This document shows, piece by piece, positions 1 through 9,591 of a DNA stretch of 33,955 nt. The notes beneath the pieces are model-generated. The model worked only from the letters and a program-made list of their open reading frames with translations. It had not been told where the DNA came from and did no database searches. The DNA is from Prorocentrum cordatum (lineage: Eukaryota; Sar; Dinophyceae; Prorocentrales; Prorocentraceae), in NCBI GenBank assembly GCA_963575745.1, contig CAUYUJ010009508.1:1-33955 (forward strand), read 5' to 3'. Every line of letters begins with the position of its first letter. The stretch's first letter is position 1. Position numbers and translations under genes: made by a program.

Positions 1-13
1 CGCCATCACTGAT

Positions 14-3000
14 ATGTTTGTGCTTCCAGTGGGGCAGGTCGGCGGAGAGATCACAGCCAGCCTCGCATTCATGACTTGGAATGCACGCGCTCTTCTCCAA
101 TTTGGTGGGGCGAAAGCCTCGCCTAAGCTATCTTACCTAAGCAAACTTCAACCTGGGCGATCCATCTTGGCTCTCCAAGAAGTGCATGCAGATCGATTTG
201 AGCTGAACGACTTTGTGGCCAGGCTTTCCTCCACGGCCATTGTCCACTGTAGCTTTTGTGAAGATGACGACGGCGAGGTTGTCCGCGGCTCTGGGGGAGT
301 TGCAGTCATTCTTCCTCCTTTCTCATCCACTTCGGTCAGTAGCTGTGCGGTGCCTCTGATCAGAGGCAGGGTGCTTCGTGTTGATGTAGCACTTGGGCAG
401 ACACAGCTGGTGATCTTCAACGTTCACAATCACGGCTTGACCAAGGGGGAGGTACAATCTGTCTGTGAGCAGATCGATTGTGCTCTGCGTCACGCTGCTG
501 ATGACCCACTCTCGTACTTTGTGGTTGTCTTGGGGGATCTCAACTACAGTTACGATTCTTCTCTCATCTTTCACCGACCTACTGGAGTACAGCGCCAGTT
601 GACTCATGATCATAAAGTACATGCTCCAATCTGGGCGGCTACACTTGGCAAGATGATGGAGATTAACTCTGAAGCGGCGACCCATTTCTGCAAGTTCACC
701 AATTCCATCAACATCATCGACCGCTTCTTCTGTTCTGCCACAGGCTGGATGATGTGTCAGCTCATGACTGAGGTTAACACCGTGGACACGCCTGAGCACC
801 TGTGCTCCATGGGCATCTCGGATCATGCTGCTCTCTCGATTCGGCTACGTCTTCGGGGTGTGCGTCCCGCTGCTGAGCGACCCATCCCCAAGCACATCTT
901 CACCTCTGTTGCTTTCCAGCGCCGACTCCGAGGAATGGTTGCTGATGGTGATGAGGATCTGCTCCGATGGAGCCCACCGGTGGCTACAGAGCACTACAAG
1001 TACATGATGAAGGAGGCCGCCAGGGAGGCCCGCGACATCCTCTTCTTCTCGGCCCCTGACCTGCCTGGGACGCTTCAGCTGGTTGCTCGTGGGATAGCAC
1101 GTGCGGTATGGCGTCAAGACGCTGCCCTTGCCCTCAAGCTCATCGAGACCTCCCAGCACGCCGCCGACGCCCTGACGGTCGACGGCCAGGTCGTCTCGCT
1201 GCGCCACGCCCCGTCCTTCGAGCAGTGGGCCGCTGGAGTACATCGGCTGGTCTTCGAAAAAGAGCTTGCTGCTGCTGTTGCTGATCGTGCTCCTTCAGGC
1301 TCCTCATCTGCCTGGCGGCCTCATTCGGCCACGCTCTTGCGAGCTATGGAAAGGAAGGCCTCCATATGGGCCCGGTTTTCGAAGCGCCTGATACTGTCCG
1401 CGGTCAATACTCCTGAGGGCCCCATCTCAGAGGTTCGGGAACGCACTGCGGCCCTGGCGGCCTACTGGACCCCTGTCTTCTCCAAGAAAGAGCCCCACCC
1501 TGTCATGACCCAGATGTACCTCGATAGGTTCCTCACCAAGGCCTCTGACATCGACCTGCACTGTCCTCTGACCCCAATGTTTCGTAAGGTTCTCAGGCGT
1601 GCTCGTCACTCTGCTCCTGGTGTCGACGGGCTGCCTTATGCGGCCTGGTCGGCGTGCGACTACGGCGCCCAGCACCTGGCCAGAATGTTCGGATGGCTAT
1701 GCCAAGGTCAGTCGTTGTTTGCCTCTGCCAGCGTCACCCTCCAGGCGTTCCTCCCCCAAGGTGCTGATGACTCAGATCTGCCGTCTGGGGTTTGTTCTCG
1801 GTCTCCCGATAAGATACGGGTCCTGGGGCTGCGTAACACCGACGTTAAGATCCTGAGCTCGGTCATGAACAGGGTCCTCGAGCCTGTCGTCCAAGCCGTT
1901 GCACCTGCTTCCCAGAGAGGCTTCATTAGAGGACGAAATTTTTGCTACAACGTGCTTGAGCTGGATGTCCATGCACGGCTTGCATCGCAACATCCCCTAG
2001 CTGTGCGTCGTTACCCTGTCCTCGTCGGGTTCGACTACGGGCAGGCCTTCCCGAGCTTGTCGCAGTCCTTCCTGCTACAGCTATTGGGCTCTCTTGGGCT
2101 CCCCGCCGAGATTCTCGCTTTTGTGGGCTGGATGTATTTGGCTGTTGAAGGTGTGGTCCTGGATGGGGGATGCTACTCGACCATCTTCTGGATCCGCTCG
2201 GGCATCATCCAAGGCTGTGGTCTCTCGGGGTCTTTGTGCGCTCTCGCCTCCTCCCCCATGTTGGCCGACCTCGAGCGGAGTATTGAGCAACGTCAGTTGG
2301 GAATATGCCGTGCCTGTGCCGATGATCTAGGCGCTGTCCTGTATGAGCTAGCCTCTCTGCGCATCCTGGTGCGGGTCCTCGGTGCCATGGAAAAGATTGC
2401 GGGCCTCAAGATTAAGATCAGCAAGTGCACCCTGGTCCCTCTCGTCGGCCGCATGACAGAAACCCTGAAAACCATGACCCAGACCCAGCTGGCTTCTATC
2501 GCGAGTGACTGGTCAGGCTTTGCCGTTGAGGGGTGGTTGCTTTATCTTGGGATGATCTTGGGCCCAGATGCGACGGTCGACATGAACTGGAGGGGCCCGC
2601 TTATGAAGGCACGATCTCGCTCTCGGATGTTGGGACGTGGGGTTGCGTCAGTCTGTACGAATTGTATATTGTACCGCACGCGGGTCTACCCCTGTTTGGC
2701 GTATGTAGCCCAATTCCTCCCTATGCCCGAATGGTTCCTTCCCATTGAGCGTGGTGCCATCGCCCAAGTTCTCCGTGCTCCTCTTGGCCTCTTTTCGAAC
2801 GAATCGATCCTGGAGCTCCCGGCCTGGGGTGGTCCTCAGATTCCATCGTGGGCTGCCCATGCTACTGCAGCTCACCTACGTGCTGCTTTTCACACCTTCC
2901 AGGGCTTTGAGGAATACTTACGGCTACTGCGACAAACGGCTTCTCTTTGGCACAGAGAGGTTGTGGAAGGGAAGTTTGATGATATCCCCTTGGCTGCTGT

Positions 3001-6000
3001 GGATCGCTCCCGTGTTTATCCATCTTTCTGGAAATCCCCTGCGTTCGTCGAACACCTTGAGCTGGTCCACGTGAGGTCTCAAGAGCCCCTACTCGTCGCC
3101 GCTCGCTCTGCCATGCGTGAGGAAGCTCAGGTTACGACACGAAGGCCCAAGCTGCAACGTGCTGCTGCCCGCTCGTTGGGTCAGAACATGTGTACGCACA
3201 AACCTCTACATGCCATGCTGATTCGCCACTTAACCCCGTTATTCACAGCTTACCTCCCCTTCCTCAACCTGATCCACTGGCCCGCTATTCAGGAGCTTTT
3301 GGCATTGGTTCCGCAAAGCTGGGCGATGGCAGCCTTACGGACTTGGGGGCATGGATGGCTGACATCACATAGGATTATCCACCCGAGGGGCAAACTTCGC
3401 TGTCGTTTCGGATGCCCTGGCCCTGATCGGCTGCAACATTATCTACGCTGCCCTAAATTGTACCTGGCAGTCTGCAAAGGTCTACAGCGTGCCCTGCCTC
3501 GCCCCCTGGCTCAGCGTCTTGGCCTTACCCACCCCCACCCTGACCACTTCGAAGCTCTCTATGTCTATTACCAGGTCTTCAACTATGCTCGGCAAGGTGC
3601 TCTAGTGTCGACTCCCCGTCAGTTGCGTGGTTATGTTGAGGCCGCCGTCCGCACCTCTCGTCTGGCCAGGCCTTCAGCCAAATTGAAACGGTGGGAACCT
3701 CCTCCCGCTGTCCAGACGATCCGCCGAAGGCAGCCTCAGTGGGATGTGCTCACCTCATCGTCCACCTCCTGTTTGAGTTCAGATGCTGCGGCCCCCATCC
3801 CTGACCTGGTCCCTCCCACCCCGTGTGACGACGATGTGATACATAGCGCTGATGAAGCTGGCCAACCTGTTCCCCATCCAGTGTCTCCTGTGCCCATTCC
3901 TGCTGGCGGTTTGGCTCAGTGCGAGGCCCTGCCCTCAAGGCAGGGCGTCAACGGGCGGGCGTCCGCTCCCGCTGCCACCTCGCCGCGACCTGCGGCATCC
4001 ATGTTCCCATGGCCGCTTGCCGCCACGGTGGCGCTCTCCGCGGTCCATGCAGCGTCGATGTCTGTCCCAGCTGCATGTGAGGCGGATGTTACTCGGCTTG
4101 AACGTGAATATCGTGCGACCATCAAGCGTGTCGAACGCCTTCGTGCTGGTGGGCTTCCTGTTCGTGAGGACCCTTCTCTCCCTGAACAGTTGCGGTGTCT
4201 GGACGATGCCACCTCGTCGAAGTCGACGCCGTCACCGAGTACTCACATCCTGCGTCTGGCGGGCCATCCACATTCTTCCTCTGTGGAGCATGCAACACCT
4301 GTTGTCTTCGGCGAACGTATTGCACCAAGGGCTACACGCTGGATCTTGCGCTTGGATGACTCCGAGAGCGGCCGTGCCGACTGGTTGATGTGGTGCATCC
4401 CATACGTACGTGCCAAATTTGAGGCGATGGAATGGGTGGATTCGTCTGGTTGGAGTGGTGCTCTCGACGAACTCGCTCGTCATATCTGCATGGTTGCCTG
4501 GGACACCTCTACCGAGGGGCGCCTCAATACTGTAGATTACTTTCGGTGGCTGAATGACCCGCGTAACTCCTTGACGCGGCACGGGCTCTGGGAAGAGATG
4601 GTGGATCGACATTTCCAAGCCCTTCGTGAGATTCGCAGAGAGATGAGGCAATACTTGGGACCCGCTGCACCACACCGTATTCGTGACTTCCTTGTGGACA
4701 GCAATGGAGACGAGTCCCTGCCCATCGTTGCTGCCAACGGGTCGGTGCACTACTTTGCCTCACTCGTCTCAGCAGTGGATCCCGATGATGGCGATGCCGC
4801 CGATGGTGATGGTGACGTTGACCCTGCCTCTTTCCTCCTCCAGGTCTCGATCGCAGGGTGCTCCTCGAGCCCTGCGGCCACTGGCGTTAGAACGCGGAGG
4901 TCGACCGCCTCTGATGGAAATAACGGCTCTGGAGTAAGTTGTGAGCTTGCGTCTCGAGTTCGGAGGTCGACCGCCTCTGTTTTAAATAAGGGCTCTGGAG
5001 TAAGTTGCGAGCCTGTGTCTCGAGTTCGGAGGTCGACCGCCTCTGTTCTAAATAAGGGCTCTGGAGTAAGTTGCGAGATCTCGTCTCTTGTGCGGAGGTC
5101 GACCGCCTCTGATGGAAATAAGGGCTCAGACATCGAGAATTGCGCCTTCTTCGTGAATTGCGCCGACGTCGAGTGTTGCCCCGTCATGGTGAGTTGCGCC
5201 GTCTTCGAGAGTTGCGCCGTCTTCGAGAGTGTCTCCGTCAACGAGAGTTGCGCCGCCTTCGAGAGCTGCACGCCATCCTCGAGAGTTGCGCCGTCTCGGA
5301 GAGTTACGCCGTCGTCACGAGCTTCTCCGTTGTGGACACGGATCGCCTCTCTCTTCGCTACTACCCCGTGCTCGTTTTCCCCGACCTGGCCGTGTTCGAC
5401 GGCTGCTGCCCCTTCGTTTGCGCCCTGTCCGTCGCTGATGGCGGGACCCTCCTCTTCGATTTCGCCTCTGACGAGAATTTCGTTGTCATGGTCATGCAGT
5501 GCTACTCTATCTTCTTCTATTGGTACGAGTCCTGGTACAGGAGTTGGGGGCACCCTCAGATTGCCCTATGTGTGTGAGTGCCGTCGGAAAAGGCTCCTGT
5601 TGCCCATTTTCCTCAGGCGCCCGAGCCCGAGGCACCTGCATATTGGGCGGAAGTACAGGCGTAGGTTGTCTTCCCAACGGGGGGCGCAGTGCGAGTGGGG
5701 ACTGCCCGGCGGTGCGCCGTTAGTGACCCTCGCACCGTTGCTCCCCGGCCCCGCGCACGGCGCGGAGAGTGCCCCTTGTTGGATGAGGGTCTCTCTCTCG
5801 TCCCTTTCCTTTTCGAGGCGTGTTCGTGATTCACCTGCACGCTCTCGGCACTGTCCTCACTGCTCTCTGCGTCTCGTCTCGGTCCCATCTTGCGTTCTCG
5901 CTCCCCCCTGCACTCAGCATCCTCTGAATAAGAATGATATAAATTCGACGGCTATCCGCTGCACATCATGGGCTGCAGCGTCGGCGGCCTCAGCTACAAC

Positions 6001-6046
6001 AGCTTCGACAGGAGGCGTGCCCATGCTGCCTCAGGCGCCGTGCTAG
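14..6046 (+). CDS. LINE-like retrotransposon ORF: endonuclease, reverse transcriptase, zinc knuckle
   Basis: Predicted product nicks target DNA and copies the element RNA into it. Residues ~20-275 form an endonuclease/exonuclease/phosphatase fold: TWNARAL (Asn23), LQEVH (Glu56), GDLN (Asp175, Asn177) and SDH (269-271). The reverse transcriptase follows at ~530-810: APGVDGLPY, RGFIRGRN, motif A GFDYGQAFPS (Asp674), motif B IIQGCGLSGS, motif C CADDLG (Asp770/771). All catalytic positions are kept. A C-x3-C-x7-H-x3-C knuckle lies at 1130-1146. I see no RNase H. Residues ~1460-1570 look globular but are unrecognised. The tail from ~1625 is repeat-encoded. The frame is open to the window edge (Ala-Ile-Thr-Asp precede this ATG), so the true start may be upstream. 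From ~5280 the frame probably departs from the ancestral one (see the 18-bp repeat), whose stop would be at 5577. Domain calls are firm; the C-terminal end is not. Confidence 0.9.
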   Translation: MFVLPVGQVGGEITASLAFMTWNARALLQFGGAKASPKLSYLSKLQPGRSILALQEVHADRFELNDFVARLSSTAIVHCSFCEDDDGEVVRGSGGVAVILPPFSSTSVSSCAVPLIRGRVLRVDVALGQTQLVIFNVHNHGLTKGEVQSVCEQIDCALRHAADDPLSYFVVVLGDLNYSYDSSLIFHRPTGVQRQLTHDHKVHAPIWAATLGKMMEINSEAATHFCKFTNSINIIDRFFCSATGWMMCQLMTEVNTVDTPEHLCSMGISDHAALSIRLRLRGVRPAAERPIPKHIFTSVAFQRRLRGMVADGDEDLLRWSPPVATEHYKYMMKEAAREARDILFFSAPDLPGTLQLVARGIARAVWRQDAALALKLIETSQHAADALTVDGQVVSLRHAPSFEQWAAGVHRLVFEKELAAAVADRAPSGSSSAWRPHSATLLRAMERKASIWARFSKRLILSAVNTPEGPISEVRERTAALAAYWTPVFSKKEPHPVMTQMYLDRFLTKASDIDLHCPLTPMFRKVLRRARHSAPGVDGLPYAAWSACDYGAQHLARMFGWLCQGQSLFASASVTLQAFLPQGADDSDLPSGVCSRSPDKIRVLGLRNTDVKILSSVMNRVLEPVVQAVAPASQRGFIRGRNFCYNVLELDVHARLASQHPLAVRRYPVLVGFDYGQAFPSLSQSFLLQLLGSLGLPAEILAFVGWMYLAVEGVVLDGGCYSTIFWIRSGIIQGCGLSGSLCALASSPMLADLERSIEQRQLGICRACADDLGAVLYELASLRILVRVLGAMEKIAGLKIKISKCTLVPLVGRMTETLKTMTQTQLASIASDWSGFAVEGWLLYLGMILGPDATVDMNWRGPLMKARSRSRMLGRGVASVCTNCILYRTRVYPCLAYVAQFLPMPEWFLPIERGAIAQVLRAPLGLFSNESILELPAWGGPQIPSWAAHATAAHLRAAFHTFQGFEEYLRLLRQTASLWHREVVEGKFDDIPLAAVDRSRVYPSFWKSPAFVEHLELVHVRSQEPLLVAARSAMREEAQVTTRRPKLQRAAARSLGQNMCTHKPLHAMLIRHLTPLFTAYLPFLNLIHWPAIQELLALVPQSWAMAALRTWGHGWLTSHRIIHPRGKLRCRFGCPGPDRLQHYLRCPKLYLAVCKGLQRALPRPLAQRLGLTHPHPDHFEALYVYYQVFNYARQGALVSTPRQLRGYVEAAVRTSRLARPSAKLKRWEPPPAVQTIRRRQPQWDVLTSSSTSCLSSDAAAPIPDLVPPTPCDDDVIHSADEAGQPVPHPVSPVPIPAGGLAQCEALPSRQGVNGRASAPAATSPRPAASMFPWPLAATVALSAVHAASMSVPAACEADVTRLEREYRATIKRVERLRAGGLPVREDPSLPEQLRCLDDATSSKSTPSPSTHILRLAGHPHSSSVEHATPVVFGERIAPRATRWILRLDDSESGRADWLMWCIPYVRAKFEAMEWVDSSGWSGALDELARHICMVAWDTSTEGRLNTVDYFRWLNDPRNSLTRHGLWEEMVDRHFQALREIRREMRQYLGPAAPHRIRDFLVDSNGDESLPIVAANGSVHYFASLVSAVDPDDGDAADGDGDVDPASFLLQVSIAGCSSSPAATGVRTRRSTASDGNNGSGVSCELASRVRRSTASVLNKGSGVSCEPVSRVRRSTASVLNKGSGVSCEISSLVRRSTASDGNKGSDIENCAFFVNCADVECCPVMVSCAVFESCAVFESVSVNESCAAFESCTPSSRVAPSRRVTPSSRASPLWTRIASLFATTPCSFSPTWPCSTAAAPSFAPCPSLMAGPSSSISPLTRISLSWSCSATLSSSIGTSPGTGVGGTLRLPYVCECRRKRLLLPIFLRRPSPRHLHIGRKYRRRLSSQRGAQCEWGLPGGAPLVTLAPLLPGPAHGAESAPCWMRVSLSSLSFSRRVRDSPARSRHCPHCSLRLVSVPSCVLAPPCTQHPLNKNDINSTAIRCTSWAAASAASATTASTGGVPMLPQAPC
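4895..5134 (+). repeat. 66-bp tandem repeat inside the retrotransposon ORF
   Basis: Units begin at 4895, 4961, 5027 and 5093, each with CGGAGGTCGACCGCCTCTG; the fourth is cut short. Sixty-six is a multiple of three, so the array encodes a 22-residue peptide repeat (R-R-S-T-A-S ... G-S-G-V-S-C) without breaking the frame. Three units contain GGAGTAAGT, which resembles a splice donor. Confidence 0.9.
5135..5316 (+). repeat. 18-bp tandem repeat with one 20-bp unit that shifts frame
   Basis: About ten units of GAGAGTTGCGCCGTCTTC type. Nine are 18 bp; the unit at 5261-5280 is 20 bp. Up to that unit the long ORF reads a repeated Glu-Ser-Cys-Ala-Val-Phe peptide. After it the same peptide (ESCAV, ESYAV) continues in another frame, which stays open to a TGA at 5575-5577. 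The extra 2 nt therefore look like a frameshift in this copy. Confidence 0.85.
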
Positions 6047-6078
6047 GCGCGGGGAGCTGACCTCTGGGTACGCTGGTC

Positions 6079-6606
6079 TCCTCCTCCTCCTCCTCCTCCT
6101 CCTCCTCCTCTTCCTCCTCCTCCTCCTCCTCCTCCTCCTCCTCCCTCCTCTCCTCCTCCTCCTCCTCCCCTTCCTCCCCTCCCTCTCCTCCTCCTCCTCC
6201 TCCTCCTCCTCCCTCCTCCTCCTCCTCCTCCTCCTCCTCCTCCTCCTCCTCCTCCTCCTCCTCCTCCTCCTCCCCTCATCTCCCGCCTCCTCCCTCCTCT
6301 CCTGCTCTCCTCCTCATCTTCCTCATTTCCTCCCTTCTCCGTCTCCTCCTCCTCCTTGCTCCGTCTCCTCTCTCTCCCCTCCTCCTCCTCCTCCTCCTCC
6401 TCCCCTCCTCCTCCTCCTCCTCCTCCTCCTCCTCCTCCTCCTCCTCCTCCTCCTCCTCCTCCTCCCTCCTCCTCCTCCTCCTCCTCCTCCTCCTCCTCCT
6501 CCTCTCCTCCTCCTCCTCTCTCCTCTCCTCTCTCCTCTCTCCTCCTCCTCTTTCTCCTCCTCTTCTTCCTTGTCCTCCTCCTTCTCCTCCTCCTCCTCCT
6601 CCCCCT
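6079..6606 (+). repeat. Long (CTC)n polypyrimidine microsatellite
   Basis: About 530 bp of almost pure CTC/CCT triplets with short interruptions (TCCCCT, CTCTCC). Only C and T occur over long stretches. Open frames across it on both strands (poly-Pro/Ser/Leu or poly-Gly/Glu/Arg) are by-products of the repeat. Confidence 0.97.
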
Positions 6607-6660
6607 CCTCCTCATCATCATCGTCATCATCATCATCATCAGCAGCATCATCATCATCCA
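6607..6660 (+). repeat. (CAT)n microsatellite
   Basis: TCATCATCATCGTC-type triplets follow directly on the CTC array, with a few CAG and CGT variants. It forms a compound microsatellite with its neighbour. Confidence 0.9.
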
Positions 6661-6780
6661 TTCCTGTTCCTCATGAATAACTCCTCCCGGTCGCACCCCG
6701 AGGCCAGTCGGAAGGGCGGGCCAGGCGTTTCGCTGGAGACATCCTGAGCACTCATGAGCCTGAAGCCAAAAAACTGGCAG

Positions 6781-6850
6781 TGACTTCACAGATGGAGGGC
6801 GGATCGCTTCCGAAATGTTGCACTCGCCTAGCGCCGCGCACATTCGTTTT
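6781..6850 (+). repeat. Solitary relative of the 82-bp repeat
   Basis: The stretch contains CTTCACAGAT, then GGAGGGCG, then AGCGCCGCGCACATTCG. These match, in the same order and spacing, the units found at 8528-8737. It lies on the other side of the ~100-bp minisatellite. Confidence 0.6.
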
Positions 6851-6954
6851 CAAGTTACCCTGCGACGTACCCAACCCATCGACACCAAGGGATATATAAG
6901 GTGTGCTGACACTAGTGCGACAGCAACACTGCAAGAGACGGTGCACCGCGGGTA

Positions 6955-6956
6955 TC

Positions 6957-6991
<35 letters not shown>

Positions 6992-7003
6992 GTGTATACA
7001 TGT
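6955..7003 (+). repeat. (TA)n microsatellite
   Basis: TATATA run with TG interruptions ending in GTGTATACATG. It is a rare AT-rich island in this GC-rich window. Confidence 0.95.
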
Positions 7004-7232
7004 ATCGTGCGAAGTGTGCGTGGCCGACTCGCAGAACAGAGGTATAAGATGCCAGGAGGCATTGCATTGGGCAGGGAAGCAAAAGGAAGACACTGGAGTG
7101 GAAGAACCATCACCTCGGCAGAAGCAGCGAGATGATGGAGCATGGGCAAGATAAGGTTACATAGGCGGAGACGCAGCCAGACAATGGAGTGTCGCGTTGT
7201 TACAAGTCGAAGCGCTCAACACCTGCGCGGCC

Positions 7233-8410
7233 AGCCCCCCCCCCAAGGATGGCGAGGTTCTCGAGGTCTGCGTGGGACCCCACTGTGCTGCCCCCCCAGC
7301 AGTCTTCGAAAGTGGCTACAGCTTGACATTTCGCGACGCCCCCCAAGGGATGGCGAGGTCCCCCGGGGTTCCCTATAGCAGCCCTCGAAAGTGGCGGCAG
7401 TTTCACAGGTCGCACCCCCCCAGGGATAACGAGGCCCCGTTTGGATCTGCGTGGGGCTCCACTGTAGTGACCCCCCCAGCAGCCCTCGAAAATGGCAACA
7501 GTTTCACACTTCGCAGCTCCCAGGGATGGCGAGGTCCTGTTTGGATCTGCGTGGGGCCCCACTGTGCTGGTTACCACCAGCAACCTTCGAAAGTGGCGAC
7601 ATTTTCACTGTTCGCAGCTCCCCAAGGATGGCGAGGTCCCGTTTGGATCTGCGTGGGGCCCCACTGCGCTGGCCCCCCAGCAGCCCTCGAAAGTGGCGAC
7701 AGTTTCACTTTTGGCAGCCCCCCGGGGATGGCGAGGTCCCGTTTCGATCTGCGTGGGACCCCACTGCGCTGGCCCCCTCAGCAGCCCTCGAAAGTGGCGA
7801 CAGTTTCACATTTCACAGCCCCCCAGGGATGGCGAGGTCACATTTGGATCCGTGTGGGGCCCCACTGCGCTCGCCCCCCAGCAACCTTCGAAAGTGGCGA
7901 CAGCAGCCCCCCAGGGATGGCGAGGTCCCGTTTGGATCTGCGTGGGACCTCATTGTGTTGGCCCCCACGTCAGCCTTCGAAAGCGGCGACAGCTTCACAC
8001 TTCGCAGTCCCCTAGGGCGAGGTCCCGCTTGGATCTGCGTGGGACCCCACTGCGCTGGCCCCCGAAAGTGGCGATAGTTTCACACCTCAGCCCCCCCAAG
8101 GATGGCGAGGTCCTGTTCGGATGTACGTGGGACCCCACTGTGCAGGGCCCCCAGCAGCCCTCGAAAGCGGCGACAGTTTCACACTTCGCAGCCCCCCAGG
8201 GATGGCGAGGTCCCGTTTGGATCTGCGTGGAGCCCTACCGTGCTGCCCCCCCCCTCCCAGCAGCCCTCGAAAGTGGCGACAGACACTTCGCAGCCCTCCA
8301 AGGATGGCGAAGTCCTGATTGGAGTTGCGTCGGACCCCACTGCGCTGGCCCCCTCAGCAGCCTTCGAAAGTAGCTATAGTTCCACATTTCGCAGCCCCCA
8401 AGGGGGATGC
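7233..8410 (+). repeat. ~100-bp minisatellite, about 12 units
   Basis: Each unit carries GGGATGGCGAGGTCC, then GTTTGGATCTGCGTGGG, then CCCCACTG, then CCCTCGAAAGTGGCGACAG. The core recurs near 7246, 7347, 7425, 7524, 7625, 7727, 7827, 7915, 8010, 8100, 8200 and 8300. Most units are 98-102 bp; a few are shortened. Several frames stay open through it in parallel, and they look like repeat by-products, not genes. Confidence 0.93.
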
Positions 8411-8527
8411 GAGAGTGGAGAGCCGAGAGGAGAGCGGGGGGGGAGGAGGAGAAGGAGGAGAAGGGAGCCGGCGACCCCACTGCTGTATTGAAAACGAGAA
8501 CCTAACCAAGGGAGGGTTGGGGAAAAA

Positions 8528-8737
8528 TGCTAGAGCTTCACGGATTGAGGACAGATCGTTTTCAACATGCAGCTCTCGTCTTAGCACCGCGCACAGTCGT
8601 GATAAAACTTGCAGGAGCTTCACGGATTGAAGGCGACTTGTGTTCAAAATGCGTCTCTCGCTTCAGCGCCGCCCACATTCGTGTTAAAACATTTGCACGA
8701 GTTTCACGGACTACGGGCAGTTAGTTTCAAACATTAG
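8528..8737 (+). repeat. 82-84-bp tandem repeat, 2.5 units
   Basis: Units start at 8528, 8610 and 8694. Shared blocks are GAGCTTCACGGATTGA, TTCAA(C/A)ATGC, TCTCG(T/C)CTT(A/C)GC and TCGTG(A/T)TAAAAC. The third unit is truncated. A diverged single copy lies at 6781-6850. Confidence 0.8.
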
Positions 8738-8782
8738 TTTCAAGCATTAGTGAAAGTTCCAGTGGTTCCCATGGCTAACCCT

Positions 8783-8965
8783 CCAGAAACGATGTTTCGG
8801 AACGATTCAGGGTTGACAGGGCACAACACTTACGTTGATTCGCTGTGTTGAAGTCCCAGAAATGATGATCTTGCGCGACTCAGGATCGTCAACACGCAAC
8901 AATCAGGTCGAATCATGGCGTTGAACTACTGAGAATGATGTTTCGGCGCGCATCCAGATTTTCAC
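8783..8965 (+). repeat. ~73-bp tandem repeat, 2.5 units
   Basis: Units start near 8783, 8856 and 8929. Each opens with a CCAGAAA(C/T)GATG-like block, followed by CG(A/C)(T/C)TCAGG and GTTGAA. Divergence is high, so this is an old array. Confidence 0.6.
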
Positions 8966-9075
8966 ACGGTTGTTCCCCAACGGTGCATTTCATTCAGTGG
9001 AAAATCATGTGGAGGCCTATGAAGAGGGAGTTGGGGTGTATTCCAATATCGTTGATGAGTCTTGGGTTTAAATTG

Positions 9076-9292
9076 GTCCTCCTGCTCTTCCTCCTCCTCC
9101 TCCTCCCTCCTCCTCCCTCCTCCTCCCTCCTCCTTTTCTTCTCCTCCTCCTCCTCCTCCTCCTCCTCCTCCTCCTCCTCAATCGCGGCGTGCCTCGCACG
9201 GACGGCTGATGCTGACGGACGGTGTCCCCCCACGCGACGTGCACTCCTCCTCCTCCTCCTCCTCCTCCTCCTCCTCCTCCTCCTCCTCCTCG
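9076..9292 (+). repeat. Two (CTC)n arrays split by a unique spacer
   Basis: CTC arrays at about 9076-9180 and 9243-9292 are separated by ~60 bp of ordinary sequence. They oppose the GGA array at 9592-9800, so a single strand could in principle pair the two blocks. Confidence 0.92.
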
Positions 9293-9364
9293 AGCTGCGC
9301 CCAACCGTGGCGACGAGAACCTCCAGCACCGCCAAAAGACGTTGCAAAAAGATCACGCCGACAG

Positions 9365-9384
9365 CGTCGTCGACGTCGACGACG
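9365..9384. repeat. Perfect 20-bp palindrome
   Basis: CGTCGTCGAC followed immediately by its exact reverse complement. It lies between the CTC and GGA arrays. Confidence 0.85.
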
Positions 9385-9591
9385 TCGCCTGCTTCAAAAG
9401 GCATAAGGGTGACGAGGGAGCCCGCGGGCCATCCCCCCCCGAGTCCGGCTCTGTGGGCCACGGGGCGGGCGGGGTGCGAGGATCGGGTGTTCCTAAGGAT
9501 GTCCCTGGCCCAGGGTGTCCCTGGGGATTCAGGGGAGGCCCAGATGGCTTACAGAGCACCCCTCAGAAGGCCCAGGGGACCCCAGGGGCGC

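Noticed and set aside
4750-5553. 267-residue minus-strand ORF opposite the retrotransposon tail
   Set aside because: Its regular peptide repeats come from the 66-bp and 18-bp arrays read backwards. The plus strand carries the continuous RT-linked frame.
6043-6843. Long Gly/Glu/Arg ORFs across the CTC array
   Set aside because: Composition is entirely that of the triplet repeat; several frames are open at once, as any CTC array gives.
7233-8410. Considered as a CRISPR array
   Set aside because: Units are head-to-tail and similar over their whole length, with no unique equal-length spacers and no cas genes; the context is eukaryotic.
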